From assembly GCF_003364115.1 (NCBI RefSeq), contig NZ_NXLL01000004.1:27224-91223 (forward strand): DNA of 64,000 bases. Direction: 5' to 3'. Positions 45,073 through 54,612 of this stretch are shown here, piece after piece (position 1 is the stretch's first letter; each line of letters starts with the position of its first letter). The DNA comes from Helicobacter sp. MIT 00-7814 (lineage in GTDB: Bacteria; Campylobacterota; Campylobacteria; Campylobacterales; Helicobacteraceae). The notes below the pieces were generated by a model, which was given only the letters and a program-made list of their open reading frames with translations, was not told where the DNA came from and did no database searches. Both the position numbers and the translations under genes were made by a program.

Positions 45073-45771
45073 ATGCCTTCACAGATTTATAAACTTCTTT
45101 TTTTAAAGCGCTTGTATTTGCAAAAAATGTGCTCCCAGCGCTTTTGCGAGCCTTTAAATCTTAATGTGCATACGCCAAATACGACGCAAAAACTTCAAAC
45201 TATTGGTGGCGGAAGTTTGGAATCTAGCATTGCAACTTGCGCGCTATGTGCGCGTGCTAAGAACACAAATGCGCGCGTAAGTGGCTTTGTGGCAAAGGAT
45301 TGCAAAGTGTGCTTTATCACCACAAATCCGCTCCTTGATAGCGCAACCACACGCGCGCAAGGTGCGCAGATTCAAAATGGCGCTGTAAATGTGCCAAAAT
45401 TTTTGCAAAACAAATCCGCAAAAATGCTTCAAAATATGATTGAGCGCGTGTTTTTGCTTCCTTTGCAATCTTGCTCAATCCTTTCGCTCTTAAAATGCCC
45501 CATCGAGCTTGAGCCAACAAGTGAGGAAATAAGCGCGTGTATCCCGTTTTTGCGCGCACAGCTAGATTCTATCAAACCAGAAGTTATTGTGATTTTTGGC
45601 GCGCTTGGTGGAAGGTATCTGCTAGGAGAGGGGGAAAGCGAGCAAGGGAGAATTTTATGGCATAATACGCGGCGTTTTTTGCTGACTTATTCGCTTAATG
45701 AAATCATGCGAAATCCATCGCTAAAACCACAAGTTATGCAACATTTGCTTGTCGCTAAGGGAGTGCTATGA
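45073..45771 (+). CDS. Uracil-DNA glycosylase family 4-like protein, catalytic motifs altered
   Basis: 232 residues from the ATG at 45073 (AAAGGAA upstream). The four Cys of the family-4 iron-sulfur cluster can be placed: TCALCARA, LLKCPIE and EEISAC. IKPEVIVIFGALGGRYLLG matches the region after motif 1. The usual motif A GEAPG is replaced by FITTNPLL, and the motif B HP(S/A) by TYSLNEIM, so glycosylase activity is doubtful. The stop overlaps the next gene by four bases (ATGA). May bind DNA or be an iron-sulfur relative with another job. Confidence 0.72.
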   Translation: MPSQIYKLLFLKRLYLQKMCSQRFCEPLNLNVHTPNTTQKLQTIGGGSLESSIATCALCARAKNTNARVSGFVAKDCKVCFITTNPLLDSATTRAQGAQIQNGAVNVPKFLQNKSAKMLQNMIERVFLLPLQSCSILSLLKCPIELEPTSEEISACIPFLRAQLDSIKPEVIVIFGALGGRYLLGEGESEQGRILWHNTRRFLLTYSLNEIMRNPSLKPQVMQHLLVAKGVL

Positions 45772-46982
45772 AAAAACTTTTATTGTTATGTTTGCTTGCA
45801 AGTGCGGGCTTTGCAAAGAGCTATATTATCTCGCCCCTGCCTTTGCCAAAGCAGGAGATTCTCAACCTTGAAATAGAGCCTTGCAATAAAAAATGCCTGC
45901 AGTCTTTATACGAGCAAGAGCAGTATTTTTCGTTTGTGGCGCGCTTTGAAGATACAGAGGATTCTGACTTGCGCGCAAAGCTTGCGCTCTCATTGCAAAA
46001 TCTTGCGATTTTAGACATTCCAACTTCGCCCAAAAACACCACCGCAAAGGTAAAACTCGGACTTTTGATGCCAAAAAAAGTGATTAGACATTATTTTTAT
46101 ACAAGCATTGACACGATCCTTTCTTACCTAATGGCGCGGGGCGGGGACTTTAGCTTTGAAGTCTTTAACACGGACACAGAGGATACGCAAGCTATAGAAT
46201 CTGCGTATAAGAGGGCGATTGAGGCAAAGAGCGATTTTATCATCGGCGTTTTTACCACAAATGGCGCAAAAGAGCTTGCGAGTAATATCAAAATCACCAC
46301 GCCGATTTATTTACCCACAATCAATATCCACCAAATAGGCGATATAAAAGCACCTAAGAATCTGTATTTTGGCGGGGTGGATTATGAAAGCCAAATCGAG
46401 CTTTTATTGCATTTGAGCGAAGATGAAAAAATCGTCGCTTACAACGACAAATCCCCCACAGGGCAGTATTTAGGAGAGCTTTTACGCACGAAAAGCCCAA
46501 ATGTGATTTTTGAGCAAGAGATAGAATCTGCCACCGCAAAGCGCTTTATGAATGTGCTTGCTTCTCAAGAGCGGTATTTGCAAGATAGCGTGGTGATTTT
46601 TAACACGCAAGCTGCGCGCACAGGGCTTATGATGTCTCAAATCGCCCTAAGCAAGGCAAAGCCAAAGAAAATGCTTTCCACGCAGGTGAGTTATGATTCT
46701 AAAATCTTTGATCTCGTCCAGCCAGAGGATCGGAAAGAATTTTATGTGGTGAGTATGATTGGCGCGCTCAATCCAAAGGTTGTGGAATATGCCGCGCTTC
46801 TTGGGCGGGATTTGAAGTATGATTGGGTGAATTACTCAACAGCTGTGGGCGTGGAGCTTTTGCTTGGCGCGCAGATTGAGGAGAGAGAGCGCTATTTTAA
46901 GGAATTTTTCTTAGATAATCAAGTTTCCTACACAAATCGCGTGTATAAAATCTCGGGAAAAAGCTTTTATGAATACCGCTAA
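45768..46982 (+). CDS. Periplasmic-binding-like protein
   Basis: 404 residues with a signal peptide (MKKLLLLCLLASAGFA). From about residue 85 the protein reads like a type-1 periplasmic binding or LpoA-like fold: VKLGLLMPKKVIRHYF, SDFIIGVFTTNGAKELASNI, PTINIHQIG, KIVAYNDKSPTGQYLGELL. Ligand unknown. It overlaps both neighbours (4 and 14 bases), so it is translationally coupled to the UDG-like and YkgJ-like genes. Confidence 0.72.
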   Translation: MKKLLLLCLLASAGFAKSYIISPLPLPKQEILNLEIEPCNKKCLQSLYEQEQYFSFVARFEDTEDSDLRAKLALSLQNLAILDIPTSPKNTTAKVKLGLLMPKKVIRHYFYTSIDTILSYLMARGGDFSFEVFNTDTEDTQAIESAYKRAIEAKSDFIIGVFTTNGAKELASNIKITTPIYLPTINIHQIGDIKAPKNLYFGGVDYESQIELLLHLSEDEKIVAYNDKSPTGQYLGELLRTKSPNVIFEQEIESATAKRFMNVLASQERYLQDSVVIFNTQAARTGLMMSQIALSKAKPKKMLSTQVSYDSKIFDLVQPEDRKEFYVVSMIGALNPKVVEYAALLGRDLKYDWVNYSTAVGVELLLGAQIEERERYFKEFFLDNQVSYTNRVYKISGKSFYEYR

Positions 46983-47643
46983 GAATCCCGCACCTACCGA
47001 TACCAACGCCTTAAAAACTACAAATTTAAAAACGCTTGAGGGCTATTGCTTTGGCTTTGATGGGAGTAAATGCGAGGAATGCGGTGGGAAATGCTGTGCG
47101 GGGGAGAGTGGCTATGTGTTTTTAAGCATTGCTGAAATGCAGGAAATCGCGCGATTTTTGGGGATAGAATTTGAAGTTTTCACGCAAAAATATGTCCGCA
47201 AAGTTGGGTATAAATTTTCGCTTTTAGAAAAGATTCCAAAAATGCAGCTTCAAGATTTTCATCAACCAAAAAACACCGAGTATGAACGCGAAGGCGATAC
47301 ATTTGATGGAATAGGGGCGGAATTTACTTCCGCGAAGACGATACAAGAAACAAACTCACAAGATTCCCAAACAGCGTTGCAGAATCTACAAATCTCATCA
47401 GCAAAAAATGATAAAGTATGTGCGCGAGCGGAGCGAGGCGGAGGCGAAGCGGGATTTATTCCCGCGGAGACGATACACTTAAACATCGAGTGCATTTTCT
47501 TCGAAAATGGCAAATGCGCCATTTATCCCGTGCGTCCCAAGCAGTGCAGGGATTTTCCATTTTGGGAATCGCACAAAATTTTAGACGCAGATTCCAAAAA
47601 AGCCCTGTCACTTGAGTGCAAAGGGATTACATTTTTTAGCTAA
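46969..47643 (+). CDS. YkgJ-like cysteine-cluster protein with an in-frame PR1 insertion
   Basis: 224 residues. The N-terminal cluster CEECGGKCCAGESGYVFLS and C-terminal CIFFENGKCAIYPVRPKQC with RDFPFW are the two halves of the YkgJ/FliB-like CxxCxxxCC family, thought to bind zinc or an iron-sulfur cluster. Between them, residues about 108-170 are encoded by PR1 unit C and have no family counterpart; removing them leaves about 162 residues, a usual size. The reading frame is unbroken, so the protein is probably still made. Start overlaps the preceding stop by 14 bases. Confidence 0.85.
   Translation: MNTAKNPAPTDTNALKTTNLKTLEGYCFGFDGSKCEECGGKCCAGESGYVFLSIAEMQEIARFLGIEFEVFTQKYVRKVGYKFSLLEKIPKMQLQDFHQPKNTEYEREGDTFDGIGAEFTSAKTIQETNSQDSQTALQNLQISSAKNDKVCARAERGGGEAGFIPAETIHLNIECIFFENGKCAIYPVRPKQCRDFPFWESHKILDADSKKALSLECKGITFFS
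47291..47477 (+). repeat. PR1 palindromic repeat, unit C (in frame in ykgJ-like gene)
   Basis: Starts GGCGATACA, then GGAATAGGGGCGGAATTTAC and TTCCGCGAAGACGATACAA (same as the tail of unit A), then a whole unit: GATTCCCAAACAGCGTTGCA, GTATGTGCGCGAGC, hairpin GCGGGA, loop TTTAT, TCCCGC, ending GACGATACA. Both ends carry CGATACA, as if one whole unit were added between two copies of the terminal motif. It is 187 bases here but the net insertion into the protein is a multiple of three. Confidence 0.9.
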
Positions 47644-47676
47644 ATTAAATTTTAAATTTTCAACAGAGGAACAAGA

Positions 47677-48930
47677 GTGATAAGAAAAATTTTAATGCTG
47701 TGTTTGTGCGTGAGCTTGGGATTTGGGGCGTTTAGCGAGGAAGATTCTATGTTTGAGGCGCTGGATTTGCAAGAATCTGGTAAATTGCGCGAGGCACGGG
47801 ATTTATACCTTGTGTTGTATGAGGAAACAAAAAAGCTTCAATACTTAAAAGAAAGTATTGTGCTTTCCAGCGCCTTTGAAAACCCAAATATCGTGCTTTC
47901 ATATATCAAAGACTACCAGAATGCCACGAACAATGCGCCAAATTTGGATATTTCAAAGGTTTTGCTTGATACTTACATAAAGCTAAACGACGCGCCAAAC
48001 GCGCTCAAAGTCGCTAAAGAAATTCAGGAGCAAGAGGACAGCCCGCAGATTCACAATGTGCTAGGCGTGATTTACATCACAATGGGCGAGAAAAAAAAGG
48101 CGATTGAGGAATTTAGCTGGCTGTATGAGAATCTCGGCACGCAAGAAGCGCTTGCAAAGCTTTTGGGGCTTTTGGAGGAGGACAATCAATACCAGCGCGC
48201 GTTGGAGCTTTTAGATTCTTTTCTTGCTAAAAATCCTTGTGAGCCGCAGTTTTGCCAGCAAGCGCTTGGCTTTTATGTCAAAGGTATGCAAACTGAAAAG
48301 ATAGAATCCTTGCTAAAAAAGCGCTATGATGATGAGCCAAATATTGCCAACGCGCAAAGCCTCATCGCCATTTATGCGTTTAGAAAAAAATATTCTCAAG
48401 CGCTAGAGATTGCTAATCGCTATCCTTTTGATCCAAAATTTCTCATCGAACTTTATGTCGGCGCAAAGGACTACAAAATGGCAGCCTCAAGCGCCTTGCA
48501 AGCGTATAAAAACACCAACAATGCGCTGTATCTTTGCTACAGCTATTTGTATGAGTTTGAAAGCCTTGAAAACGCCGATAAAAGCGCTGTCAAAAAGCTA
48601 GCAAGCAAAATGCAGGACGCAATTGAGTTGCTCAAAAAAGATTCTATTCCAGATTCTTTGCAGGCGCAGGATTTTGCGATTTTTTATAATTTCATCGGCT
48701 ATACGCTGATTGATTATGAAATCGACATAAGCAAGGGCATTGAGTTTGTCAATCGCGCGCTAGAGATTGATCCAGATTCTGTGGCGTATTTGGATTCCCT
48801 AGCGTGGGGATATTACAAGCAAAAGCAGTGCAGGAAAGCAAAAGAAGTTTTTGCAAAGATTCCTAAAGATGAAATAAAAGAGGATAATGAGCTAATAAAA
48901 CATTCTAGCGCGCTAGATTTGTGCAATTAA
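47677..48930 (+). CDS. Secreted TPR-repeat protein
   Basis: 417 residues starting at GTG (AGAGGA upstream). Signal peptide MIRKILMLCLCVSLGFG. Several tetratricopeptide repeats are visible, for example PQIHNVLGVIYITMGEKKKA at about 128 and a C-terminal pair near 335-400 (GIEFVNRALEIDPDSVAYLD). Probably a periplasmic or outer-membrane-associated scaffold. Its position before cheV and nspC may match HP0018 of H. pylori, but I cannot confirm homology. Confidence 0.78.
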   Translation: MIRKILMLCLCVSLGFGAFSEEDSMFEALDLQESGKLREARDLYLVLYEETKKLQYLKESIVLSSAFENPNIVLSYIKDYQNATNNAPNLDISKVLLDTYIKLNDAPNALKVAKEIQEQEDSPQIHNVLGVIYITMGEKKKAIEEFSWLYENLGTQEALAKLLGLLEEDNQYQRALELLDSFLAKNPCEPQFCQQALGFYVKGMQTEKIESLLKKRYDDEPNIANAQSLIAIYAFRKKYSQALEIANRYPFDPKFLIELYVGAKDYKMAASSALQAYKNTNNALYLCYSYLYEFESLENADKSAVKKLASKMQDAIELLKKDSIPDSLQAQDFAIFYNFIGYTLIDYEIDISKGIEFVNRALEIDPDSVAYLDSLAWGYYKQKQCRKAKEVFAKIPKDEIKEDNELIKHSSALDLCN

Positions 48931-49026
48931 TTGCGTATTTCTTGCGATTTTGTGCTAGAATTTGAGGCAAAAATTTCTCAAATCAATTCTTTAGTTTTAA
49001 GATTTTTCAAAAAGAGAGGGTGAGCG

Positions 49027-49989
49027 ATGAGCGCGAGTATGTCAAAAATCGATCAAGTAACCAGCCTGCACAAAAACAATGAATTGCAACTTCTATGCTT
49101 TCGTTTAGAGAAGGGCAGGGATTTGTATGCGGTGAATGTGTTTAAAATCCGCGAGGTTATCAAATATAGTGGTTCTTTAACGATTGTAAGCCATGAGGCA
49201 AATTCTCTTGTGGAGGGGCTTATCACCATTAGAGAGATGACAATTCCGCTCATTGATATGCGTAAATGGTTTTTTTACGATCCAAAGCAAAGAGGCAAAG
49301 ACTTGCGCGGGTATTCTATCAAGCGCGAGAAAGGCGAAGATGACATTGTGATGATTTGTGAATTTTCACGCTGGACTATCGGGGTGAGAATCTATGAAGC
49401 TGATAGAATCCTAAACAAAAAATGGACGGAAATAGAGCAGAGCGCGGGCGTTGGCGGTAGTGGGCAAAATGGCAAGCTTGTATCGCGCACACGCTATTTT
49501 GATGGTTCGCTTGTGCAAGTGGTGGATATCGAAAAAATGCTTACAGATGTGTTTCCGTGGATTGAGAAAGAAAAAGAAGAGGAAATGCAGAAAGTCTCTC
49601 AAGTCCAAGCGACAAAGTGCATTCTCCTTGCAGATGATAGCCCAAGCGTGCTAAAGACTATGCAAGTTATCCTTAATCGCATAGGTGTCGTGCATTATGA
49701 CTTTGTGAATGGCAGGAAATTGCTTGATTATGTGTTTGCGCCAACGACAGATATTAGCACGATAGGAATGGTGATTACAGATTTAGAAATGCCTGAGGCT
49801 AGCGGGTTTGAGGTGATTAAGCAAATGAAGTCAAATCCACAAACCGCGCATATCCCAATCGTGGTAAATTCCTCAATGAGCGGCAGTAGCAATGAGGATA
49901 TGGCGCGCAGTCTCAATGCAGATGAATTTATCTCAAAATCAAATCCTGTGGAGATTGAAAACGCCATTAAAAAGCTCATGCTCCACTAA
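49027..49989 (+). CDS. cheV: Chemotaxis coupling protein CheV
   Basis: 320 residues: CheW-like domain (about 20-165) and a receiver domain (about 195-318) with LLADDSPSVLKTM, the phosphate-acceptor Asp in MVITDLEMPEASGFEV, and Lys in FISKSNP near the end. CheV couples receptors to CheA and may buffer phosphate. Followed by nspC after ten bases, the HP0019-HP0020 order of H. pylori. AGAGAGGGTGAGCG lies upstream of the ATG. Confidence 0.95.
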   Translation: MSASMSKIDQVTSLHKNNELQLLCFRLEKGRDLYAVNVFKIREVIKYSGSLTIVSHEANSLVEGLITIREMTIPLIDMRKWFFYDPKQRGKDLRGYSIKREKGEDDIVMICEFSRWTIGVRIYEADRILNKKWTEIEQSAGVGGSGQNGKLVSRTRYFDGSLVQVVDIEKMLTDVFPWIEKEKEEEMQKVSQVQATKCILLADDSPSVLKTMQVILNRIGVVHYDFVNGRKLLDYVFAPTTDISTIGMVITDLEMPEASGFEVIKQMKSNPQTAHIPIVVNSSMSGSSNEDMARSLNADEFISKSNPVEIENAIKKLMLH

Positions 49990-49999
49990 GGCGCGGGCT

Positions 50000-51247
50000 T
50001 TGAATGAGAGAATCGAGCTTAACACGCTCACCCCAAGCCCCCAAATTTTAGAATCTATCCCCACACCTTGCTATGTTTTAGAGCAGAATAAGCTTAATTA
50101 TAATTTAGAGATCCTTTCACGCGTGCAGAATCTTAGCGGTGCGAAAGTCCTTCTCGCGCTCAAAGGCTATGCGTTTTGGCGTCGTTTTGAAAAACTACGC
50201 GAGATTCTTAGCGGAAGCACGGCTAGTGGGCTGTATGAAGCAAGATTAGGATTTGAAGAAATCGGCGGATTTAAGCAAGGCAAGGAAGTGTGCGTCTTTA
50301 GCCCGGCGTATAAGGAAGTGGATTCTCTTTTGCCTTTTGCCACGCATATTATTTTTAATTCTTTTCACCAGCTTGCGCGCTTTGCCCCGCGTGTGAAAGA
50401 GCATAATAAAAGCGCGGAATTTCCCATCAGCATGGGCTTGCGGATAAATCCACTCTATAGCGAGGTGGAAACTGAGCTTTACAATCCTTGCGCGCGTTTT
50501 TCGCGCCTTGGTATTACGCCAGATGCGTTTGAAAAGGGCTTGCGAGAATACGGGCGAGAGATTTTGCAAAATATCGAGGGCTTGCATTTTCACACGCATT
50601 GTGAGCAAGATTCAACCGCGCTTGCTCACACTTTGCCACGTGTGGAAAAGCACTTTGGTGCGTATTTTAAGGGGCTAAAGTGGCTTAATTTTGGCGGCGG
50701 GCATCATATCACAAGATATGATTATGATGAGAATCTGCTAATTAAACTCATACAAGATTTTAAGGCGCGCCATCATTTAGAGGTGTTTTTAGAGCCCGGC
50801 GAGGCGGTAGGCTGGCAAGTTGGCTTTCTTATCGCAAGCGTGGTTGATATTGTGGAGAATGAAAAGCAAATTGCGATTTTAGATGTGAGTGCGAGCGCGC
50901 ATATGCCTGATTGCCTTGAAATGCCCTATCGTCCGAGCGTGTATAAGGTAAGCAAGGGCGCTATTGAAATGGATAAGGGCGAAGAGTGCGCGCGGTATTG
51001 CTACCGCTTTGGCGCGCATACTTGCTTGGCTGGCGATGTTATAGGGGATTTTAGCTTTGATTCAAAGCTTGAGATTGGCGATAGGGTGGTGTTTTGTGAT
51101 ATGTTGCATTATACAATCGTAAAAAACACAACCTTTAATGGCGTGGAATTACCCTCTCTTGGCGTGATTGAGCGTGATGAAAAGGGAAAAGAGAATTTTA
51201 AGATTCTTAAAACCTTTAGCTTTAGCGATTATAAAGAGCGCAATTAG
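50000..51247 (+). CDS. nspC: Carboxynorspermidine decarboxylase
   Basis: PLP enzyme that decarboxylates carboxy(nor)spermidine, the last step of the alternative spermidine pathway. 415 residues from a TTG at 50000 (TAAGG upstream); the frame is open back into cheV, but that part is antisense to no family. Motifs: IPTPCYVLEQNKL, PLP Lys in VLLALKGYAFW, HTHCEQDS, LNFGGGHHIT, and the substrate region CLAGDVIGDFSFD with the catalytic Cys. Stop adjoins the dusB start directly. Confidence 0.93.
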   Translation: MNERIELNTLTPSPQILESIPTPCYVLEQNKLNYNLEILSRVQNLSGAKVLLALKGYAFWRRFEKLREILSGSTASGLYEARLGFEEIGGFKQGKEVCVFSPAYKEVDSLLPFATHIIFNSFHQLARFAPRVKEHNKSAEFPISMGLRINPLYSEVETELYNPCARFSRLGITPDAFEKGLREYGREILQNIEGLHFHTHCEQDSTALAHTLPRVEKHFGAYFKGLKWLNFGGGHHITRYDYDENLLIKLIQDFKARHHLEVFLEPGEAVGWQVGFLIASVVDIVENEKQIAILDVSASAHMPDCLEMPYRPSVYKVSKGAIEMDKGEECARYCYRFGAHTCLAGDVIGDFSFDSKLEIGDRVVFCDMLHYTIVKNTTFNGVELPSLGVIERDEKGKENFKILKTFSFSDYKERN

Positions 51248-52231
51248 ATGATTAATTTTGAAAATCTCCTTATGCTCGCACCGATGGCGGGCTACACGGA
51301 TTTGCCATTTCGCGCGATGGTGAAAAAATTTGGCGTGGATATTAGTGTGAGCGAAATGATAAGCTCGCATGCGCTTGTGTTTAATAACCAAAAAACGCTC
51401 AAAATGATTGAAAAAGATTCCATAGAATCCCCCTTTTCCGTGCAAATCTCTGGCTCAAAACAAGAGGTTTTGCAACGCGCGGTGGAGATTCTCAATGAAA
51501 AAAATGGGATTGATATTATTGACTTAAATTGTGGCTGTCCCGCGCCAAAAGTGGCAAATCATGGCAATGGAAGCGGGCTTTTGAAGGATTTAAATCTGCT
51601 TGTAAAATGCGCTAATCTCATCAAGCAAACAAGCAACAAGCCCTACACGAGCCTAAAATTGCGCTTAGGATTTGATAAAAAAATCCCGCTTGAGCTTGCA
51701 AGTGCTATCAATGATACAAATGTGGATTTTGTCGTAGTGCATGGACGCACGCGCGCTGATGGGTATAAAAAAGAGCGGATTGATTATGATTCTATCGCGC
51801 TTATAAAAAAGCATATCAAAATCCCACTTATCGCAAATGGTGAGATTGCAAGTGCGCAGGTTGCGCGAAATGTGCGTGAGCGGACGGGCGCAAATGGTGT
51901 GATGATAGGCAGGGCTGCGATTAAGGCGCCATGGGTGTTTTGGCAGATTAAAAACAACACAGATTCTCTGCCCTCTCTTGTGCTTAAAAACCTCGTGCTA
52001 GAGCATTTTGACAAGATGATTAGCTTTTATGGTGAGCGGGGCGTGGTGATGTTTCGCAAGAATCTGCATGCTTATAGCAAGGGTTTGAATGGTGCGCATG
52101 AGTTTAGAAATGTCGTTAATTCTATGACTGAAAGTGCGCAGGCTCGCGCAAAAATCGAGGAGTTTTTTACCCAAGATGTGCAGTTGAGCGAATTCCCACA
52201 ACTTGTAACGCTTAATAAGCGCACGAGCTAG
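51248..52231 (+). CDS. dusB: tRNA-dihydrouridine synthase
   Basis: 327 residues, FMN enzyme reducing uridines in the tRNA D-loop. Motifs: MLAPMAGYTDLPFRAMV, INLNCGCPAPKV-type site written as DLNCGCPAPKVANHGNGSGLL with the catalytic Cys, KLRLGFD, VVHGRTRA, and ANGVMIGRAAIKAPWVF. Best fit is the DusB branch, the ancestral one in Campylobacterota. It begins immediately after nspC. Confidence 0.92.
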   Translation: MINFENLLMLAPMAGYTDLPFRAMVKKFGVDISVSEMISSHALVFNNQKTLKMIEKDSIESPFSVQISGSKQEVLQRAVEILNEKNGIDIIDLNCGCPAPKVANHGNGSGLLKDLNLLVKCANLIKQTSNKPYTSLKLRLGFDKKIPLELASAINDTNVDFVVVHGRTRADGYKKERIDYDSIALIKKHIKIPLIANGEIASAQVARNVRERTGANGVMIGRAAIKAPWVFWQIKNNTDSLPSLVLKNLVLEHFDKMISFYGERGVVMFRKNLHAYSKGLNGAHEFRNVVNSMTESAQARAKIEEFFTQDVQLSEFPQLVTLNKRTS

Positions 52232-52268
52232 GGGATAAAAGTTAAGTAATAGAATTTATTACATAGAC

Positions 52269-53315
52269 TTAAGGGGTTAATTTAAGAATTTCTAGTTTCC
52301 TTAGCATTTTTATAAAATTTATTGTGCGGAGTTTTGCACCTTCATTATTAAGATGTAAATTTGTGTTATAAAAATAGAGTTTTTCAAAATGAAAATCTCT
52401 AAAATCCCCATATATAGGGATATCATGCTTTGCAAGCTCTGATTTAAGTCGCTCTATTTTGGCAAAAGTTTTTGGGTCTTGTAGGCTAAAATTTGGGTTT
52501 TCTGCGGTTACTGGATAGGTGAGAAATATTTTTATATCATTTTGTTTGGCAAAAGATTCTAGTCTTTTATATTCACTTATGAAAAAGTCTGAAATTTCTA
52601 TATTATCTAGTAGATATTCTGATTCTATTTGCTTAATTTCACCTTTTTGATAAACGAAGTCACCATAAGCATTGAGTGATTTAAAGTCATATTCATAGTG
52701 TTTTTGTTCATCACTTTTTATAATTTTTTCCCATTGTGACACGGGGCTAGTGCGAGCGTTAAGCCTACCTTGTATCTGATATTTAAGTCCATTTGGCGCA
52801 AGAAACATTTTATAAAGATTTAGCGGGGCAAGTGCATTAAAGTATGTGCTTAAGATATCTTGTTTAGAAATATATTTATTATAGCCTTCACCCCACAACA
52901 ACATATTGTGGATATACCATTGATTGTTTTTTGGTTCAGTTTTTGTATAGTAGCCAAACTCTAGCGGCAAGAAAATATAATCCCCATTTTTTGCATTTGC
53001 AATAATTTTATCCACATAAAAATTAAATGGCAATCCCGCATGAGCTGCAAGATTGATTGGGTGAAATTGCGTGTTTTCTTTGATTATTGCCCCATCAAAT
53101 CCAAAAAGAGAGTTCGAGCCAGAGACGATTAATAGGCGAGGTTTTTGAGTGGTTTGAGTATTGATATATTCCTTTATTTTAAAAGTGTTTCTTAGCCACT
53201 CTTCCCCAAAAGCCAAAAAAGGTGGAATCTTAAGTATATAAAAGACACCTAATATTCCACCAAAAACAACCATATAACCAACAAATCCCCCAAAAAAGCA
53301 TAATATTTTTTTCAA
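52269..53315 (-). CDS. SGNH/AlgJ-DltD-like membrane-anchored protein, MBOAT partner
   Basis: 348 residues: N-terminal membrane anchor (about 7-28), then a periplasmic domain with LLIVSGSNSLFGFDGAII (SGNH-type nucleophile Ser region) and C-terminal FYNTNLHLNNEGAKLRT, which resembles the Asp/His block of SGNH acyltransferases although an Asn is at the Asp position. Such proteins pair with MBOAT proteins to O-acylate exported polymers. The gene follows the MBOAT gene by 20 bases. The polymer (peptidoglycan or a surface glycan) is unknown. Confidence 0.75.
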   Translation of the reverse strand: MKKILCFFGGFVGYMVVFGGILGVFYILKIPPFLAFGEEWLRNTFKIKEYINTQTTQKPRLLIVSGSNSLFGFDGAIIKENTQFHPINLAAHAGLPFNFYVDKIIANAKNGDYIFLPLEFGYYTKTEPKNNQWYIHNMLLWGEGYNKYISKQDILSTYFNALAPLNLYKMFLAPNGLKYQIQGRLNARTSPVSQWEKIIKSDEQKHYEYDFKSLNAYGDFVYQKGEIKQIESEYLLDNIEISDFFISEYKRLESFAKQNDIKIFLTYPVTAENPNFSLQDPKTFAKIERLKSELAKHDIPIYGDFRDFHFEKLYFYNTNLHLNNEGAKLRTINFIKMLRKLEILKLTP

Positions 53316-53757
53316 AATATCCCGCCCCCTTTTTTTTAGAAATTAAAATACAAAAATTCAGGTGTATAGCCTAAAACCCCTAATTGCCAAATGCTCATTG
53401 CACACAATAATCCCGCAAAAATCATTTTTTTGTTGTTTAATTTTGAGACAAGTTCATCTGCATTTCTTAAAAAGAGTGTTATTAAAAACCCAAAAATAAG
53501 AAAGCTAAGAACAAGCAACATTTTTTCATCAAGATTAGCTATTGGATTCCCAAACCCCACCCCATATTTTTCTAAAAACCCCAATCTAGATTCTAAAAAA
53601 CTAGGCAGGATTATCGTTCCGCCAAACATTCCCTTAATAAGATTTAGCGCCCCGCTGATGTTTTCTGCACGGAAAAAAATCCAAGAGAGATTGACAAAGT
53701 TAAAGGTAAGAAGCCAGTAAAAAAGCGTTAGGAGTTTTTGCTTGAGTGGTGTTTTTG

Positions 53758-54085
53758 CTTTATATGTGCTTTGTTGCAAGTTGTCATTACTAAAGAAACT
53801 CGCTTCGCTCGTTTTGCGAGCCGACTTGTTAGCGAAGCAATCTATCTGGGCGGATTCCATGTTGCTTGTGGATTGCTTTGGATTTTGTAAATCCTCGCAA
53901 TGACGCACGACAGATTTTGCATTTATATTAGATTTTGTTTTAACTTCATAAATTCCAAGATTTGCCGTGTGGCTGTGTAAGTTTTTATGATTTTTTGGAA
54001 GGTTAGCGGACTTGGCGTCCGTGCCTTCCGAAAAATCATAAATCTTATCGCATTGCATACTCGAAGCTGAATTCGTCACTGAATT
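53758..54085 (-). repeat. Repeat-derived insert in MBOAT loop (PR3-like)
   Basis: About 110 codons after HRIYQN with no MBOAT counterpart. Contains the words CGTCATTGCGAGGATTT and ACTAAAGAAACTCGCTTCGC with TTTTGCGA. The second block recurs at 63918-63955. The frame is kept open. Confidence 0.7.
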
Positions 54086-54612
54086 TTGGTAGATTCTATG
54101 TATCACCATCGCCACTCCATGCAAACAACCCCATATCACAAACCCCCACCCAGCGCCATGCCACACACCGCTTAAAAATGCCACGATAAAAAGATTTCTC
54201 AAAGTCAGAATCTTATTGATTAGCACATAATGCAGGGCGTTTTTGTATTTCTCATTGCGATTGCCACCAAGCGGGATATAGACATACTCTTTTAAGAATC
54301 TCCCAAGCGTCATATGCCACCTACGCCAAAAGTCCGCGATGTTGCGCGCTTTGTATGGTGAGTTGAAATTAAGCGGTAGCGTGATGCCAAAGAGCAACCC
54401 AAGCCCGATAGCCATATCACAATATCCGCTAAAATCAAAATACAGCTGGAATGTATAGCTAAGGCTTGTCGCCCATGATTCAAAGAGATTGAGCACTGCT
54501 CCGCTTTCTACCGCGCCAAAGCCAGCATTTGCCCATACAGCAAAAGAATCTGCGATGACTACTTTTTTAAATAATCCGATAGAAAAGATAAATAAGCCTT
54601 TGGCGATGGATT

